Below are positions 61,904 through 64,000 of a stretch of DNA of 64,000 bases, one piece after another. The stretch lies in the NCBI RefSeq assembly GCF_004358665.1, contig NZ_SMZR01000005.1:62001-126000 (forward strand), in the 5' to 3' direction. The DNA is from Jeotgalibacillus sp. S-D1. GTDB taxonomy: Bacteria; Bacillota; Bacilli; Bacillales; Jeotgalibacillaceae. The notes beneath the pieces are model-generated. The model was not told the DNA's origin, did no database searches, and saw only the letters and a list, made by a program, of their open reading frames with translations. A program made the translations under genes and the position numbers. Position 1 is the stretch's first letter. Each line of letters starts with the position of its first letter.

Positions 61904-62319
61904 TCTTCTTAATCCCCCTTTGAATTCTTAACGATGTTTATCACTCAGCAATTAAGTTCGTATTACTAAAACAAAATATATTACTTATGTATTCTCACAT
62001 TTCGTAATGCCGGGGCTGTATAACACCCCATCTACCTCCATCTTACCACTCAATCGAATTTTCAACATGGTGTATTTATGGTTAGAGTCTTTGTATTTAC
62101 TAGTAAGATACCATTTTGATATATCTTTAATCTTTCACAGCTAGCTGCTGTAGTCAGCACAAGATACCGTTACAGCCCTCTTTTAACCATCTTTAATGTT
62201 TATATTCGGTTCCATTTCGGGTGATACGCATGTTTAAATATTCCAATATCTGTTTTATTCAATACCCAAGTGGGTATTAGATAAAAGAAGAAAAATTTTG
62301 ATAACTGGAGGAAATCAGA
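61904..62319. other. 416-bp gap between fbp and cstB
   Basis: The gap contains the fbp upstream region and, near its right end, the CstR-like operator. Nothing coding is visible. A short hairpin GGGG...CCCC at about 62011-62030 is probably chance. Confidence 0.5.
62261..62278. promoter_or_regulatory. CstR-type operator upstream of cstB
   Basis: AATACCCAAGTGGGTATT is a perfect palindrome (ATACCC/GGGTAT) 42 bp before the cstB start. It has the ATACCC-N4-GGGTAT form of operators bound by the persulfide-sensing repressor CstR in staphylococci and related Firmicutes. The repressor gene is not in this window. Confidence 0.72.
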
Positions 62320-63714
62320 ATGTATCTTAAATATTTTTATGACAAACATTTGGCCCAGGCATCTTATATGGTTGGATGTCAGAAAACAGGTGAAGCCGCA
62401 ATCATTGATCCTTCCAGAAACATTGAACCTTATTTGACAGTTGCCCGGGAAGAAGGGTACGTCATTAAGATAGCTATTGAAACCCATATTCATGCCGATT
62501 TTGTATCGGGAGCAACTGAATTAGCCTACCGGACAGGAGCGACAATTTATCATTCTGTGGAAGGTGAAGAAAATGGAGGATATCAGTTTGATGTCTCCCT
62601 GCCTCAACAAGGTCTAAAGCATGGAGATATTGTTGAGGTTGGCAATGTCCAGTTGAAAGCTATTCATACACCAGGCCATACACCTGAACATATGTCATAT
62701 GAAGTAACAGACAGTGCCAATGCTGAACATCCTATCGGGATATTCACAGGAGATTTTGTATTTGCAGGAGATGTAGGACGGCCTGATCTATTGGAGAAAT
62801 CTGTCGGCGTCAAAAATTCTGCCGGTATAGGAGCAAGCCAGCTGTTCCATTCTTTAAATAAATTTAAAAAGTATGCCGACTATATTCAAATCTGGCCAGG
62901 TCATGGCGCCGGCAGTTCTTGTGGTAAATCACTGGGGGCTGTGCCTACGAGTACTGTGGGATATGAAAAAATGGTTAATCAGGCTTTCCAGTTCAACGAG
63001 GAACAAAAGTTTATTGATTTCCTGCTCGATGGACAACCTGAACCTCCAGCTTATTTCACAAAAATGAAAGAAGTGAATCCATCTGGGATGACTCCCCTTT
63101 CCGAAGTGCCTGCCGGTGTGCAAATGCAGGTAGATGGCAATAAGGCAGCTGAATTAGCTTTGGAGAAACAAACCATGGTTGTTGATACCAGGAATTCTAA
63201 CGACTATTCATCTCGAAACATTCCAGGTACGATCAATATTCCTTTCCCAGATTCATTTGCAGAATGGATGGGACGATTAGCAAACTATGAGGCAAATCTA
63301 TACATTATTGCAGAACCTTATCATACAGATGAAATTCGTACGGTATTGACTGCAATAGGATTGGATAGTTTGAAGGGATTCTTACCTCCTTCTGTTATTC
63401 AAACAGCTGAGAAAATTCGATTCTACCAAAATAAAACGCCAAAGGAAGTAGTACATGAACAGAAATCAAAAGACTTACAAATAGTAGATGTCCGATACCA
63501 GGATGAGTGGGAAGCCGGTCATATTCCTGATGCTAAGCACATCCCTCTTCATAAGCTGTTACATGAATCAGATAAGCTGTCTGCTAATCTGCCGGTTGCA
63601 GTACATTGTGCTTCCGGAAAACGTTCAGCTATAGCTTCGAGCATTTTATTAAACCAGGGGTATGAAGTCATTAACATCAGTGGCGGTTATAACCGGTGGA
63701 AGGAAGAAGAGTAA
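62320..63714 (+). CDS. cstB: Persulfide dioxygenase-sulfurtransferase
   Basis: This 464-aa protein has the three-domain layout of CstB. An MBL-fold persulfide dioxygenase (Fe ligands THIHADF at residues 55-61, HTPGHTPEH and GDFVFAGDVGRPD) is followed by a pseudo-rhodanese domain lacking the cysteine, then a rhodanese with active Cys430 in VHCASGKRSA. Cys201 in SSCGKSLG matches the extra reactive Cys201 of S. aureus CstB. It converts low-molecular-weight persulfide to thiosulfate. GGAGG lies 8 nt before the ATG. Next comes an SQR gene, so the unit detoxifies sulfide and persulfide. Confidence 0.93.
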   Translation: MYLKYFYDKHLAQASYMVGCQKTGEAAIIDPSRNIEPYLTVAREEGYVIKIAIETHIHADFVSGATELAYRTGATIYHSVEGEENGGYQFDVSLPQQGLKHGDIVEVGNVQLKAIHTPGHTPEHMSYEVTDSANAEHPIGIFTGDFVFAGDVGRPDLLEKSVGVKNSAGIGASQLFHSLNKFKKYADYIQIWPGHGAGSSCGKSLGAVPTSTVGYEKMVNQAFQFNEEQKFIDFLLDGQPEPPAYFTKMKEVNPSGMTPLSEVPAGVQMQVDGNKAAELALEKQTMVVDTRNSNDYSSRNIPGTINIPFPDSFAEWMGRLANYEANLYIIAEPYHTDEIRTVLTAIGLDSLKGFLPPSVIQTAEKIRFYQNKTPKEVVHEQKSKDLQIVDVRYQDEWEAGHIPDAKHIPLHKLLHESDKLSANLPVAVHCASGKRSAIASSILLNQGYEVINISGGYNRWKEEE

Positions 63715-63779
63715 TCAACGACAAACTAATTCTGCATATGTGTAAGTCAATTTATTTATCATCTTAAGGAGTGAATAAT

Positions 63780-64000
63780 ATGAATATACACCAGGTAGTC
63801 ATTGTAGGCGGAGGTACTGCTGGAATAGCTGTGGCCTCTCAACTAAAACGTCTCGCCAGACATTTAGACATTGCGATTATTGACCCGGCAAAAAAACATT
63901 ATTATCAGCCTTTATGGACTTTAGTTGGTGCAGGTGTTTTTGATAAGGAAGAATCTGAGAGGGCCGAATCCGACTTAATCCCTGAAGGAGTTAAATGGTA
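63780..64000 (+). CDS. sqr: Sulfide:quinone oxidoreductase, N-terminal part (window end)
   Basis: The gene starts at ATG 63780 (AAGGAG 8 nt upstream), 65 bp after cstB, and runs off the window. The visible 73 codons begin [23 protein letters not shown] (FAD binding) and contain [15 protein letters not shown], a standard SQR segment. SQR oxidises H2S to persulfide and passes electrons to menaquinone; CstB then oxidises the persulfide. Order and spacing match cst-type operons. Confidence 0.88.
   Translation, partial: MNIHQVVIVGGGTAGIAVASQLKRLARHLDIAIIDPAKKHYYQPLWTLVGAGVFDKEESERAESDLIPEGVKW

Noticed and set aside
62005-62032. GGGG/CCCC hairpin in the fbp-cstB gap
   Set aside because: The stem is only four base pairs and there is no T run, so it was not called a terminator.

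Overview
This is a 64 kb stretch of a low-GC Gram-positive, endospore-forming bacterium, almost certainly a member of the Bacillaceae. The indications are strong AGGAGG-type ribosome binding sites, a YyaC-type spore protein, Bacillus-style SAM-I (S-box) riboswitches, CcpA cre boxes, a Bacillus-type class D beta-lactamase, the GlcNAc operon nagE-nagA-nagB-nagR, and several copies of the GC-rich palindromic intergenic repeats typical of this family. I cannot name the genus. I see no rRNA, tRNA, CRISPR array, prophage or intact insertion sequence.

Layout. 1-4.7 kb: a ribose-type sugar ABC importer (permease cut by the window edge, ATPase, binding lipoprotein) read leftward, divergent from a DeoR-type repressor, with CcpA-like boxes between them. 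4.8-8.1 kb: a VOC protein, a frameshifted GNAT acetyltransferase, a 42-nt repeat patch and an OatA-like acyltransferase. 8.4-12.5 kb: sulfite reductase cysJ-cysI behind a SAM riboswitch. 12.5-14 kb: a Na+/alanine-type symporter. 14.4-18.2 kb: a probable exopolysaccharide operon (LysM/NodB deacetylase, processive family-2 glycosyltransferase, frameshifted LytR-CpsA-Psr protein, small membrane protein). 18.3-22.5 kb: a secreted SGNH esterase, a hidden 50-aa DUF1540 gene, a second SAM riboswitch controlling ssuD, and a LysM-CAP protein. 22.6-24.4 kb: panF with its YhdT partner. 24.5-29.5 kb: the GlcNAc operon with an added SIS-domain gene. 29.5-34 kb: an NlpC/P60 hydrolase, class I aldolase, a 21-nt-period repeat tract, class D beta-lactamase and a small excisionase-like DNA-binding protein. 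34.6-36.5 kb: a SulP transporter with a universal stress protein. 37.2-41.9 kb: yyaC with a tiny upstream ORF, then a tricarboxylate cassette (CitMHS transporter, LysR regulator, PrpF-family isomerase) whose rightward operon ends with a 50-aa protein and a Crh-like HPr domain without the phosphorylatable histidine. 42-51.3 kb: an aldo/keto reductase, SRPBCC protein, an MMPL exporter with a heptad-repeat partner and TetR regulator, an FAD monooxygenase and an AraC regulator. 52-57 kb: a GABA catabolic operon (FCD-type GntR regulator, gabT, APC permease, gabD). 57-64 kb: a DUF429 gene (a decayed paralogue lies at 51.4 kb), an SRPBCC protein, a membrane protein of unknown function, class III fbp, and the start of a persulfide-detoxification operon (cstB, sqr) behind a CstR-like operator.

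Themes. Sulfur metabolism recurs: two SAM riboswitches control sulfite reduction and sulfonate use, and a cst-type module handles reactive sulfur. Carbon catabolism (ribose-type sugar, GlcNAc, tricarboxylate, GABA) is arranged as regulator-plus-operon modules, several with visible operators. Three genes (GNAT, LCP, MMPL N-terminus) carry apparent frameshifts, which are either real decay or residual sequence errors. The least explained element is the PrpF / 50-aa / Crh-like gene group at 40.3-41.9 kb.
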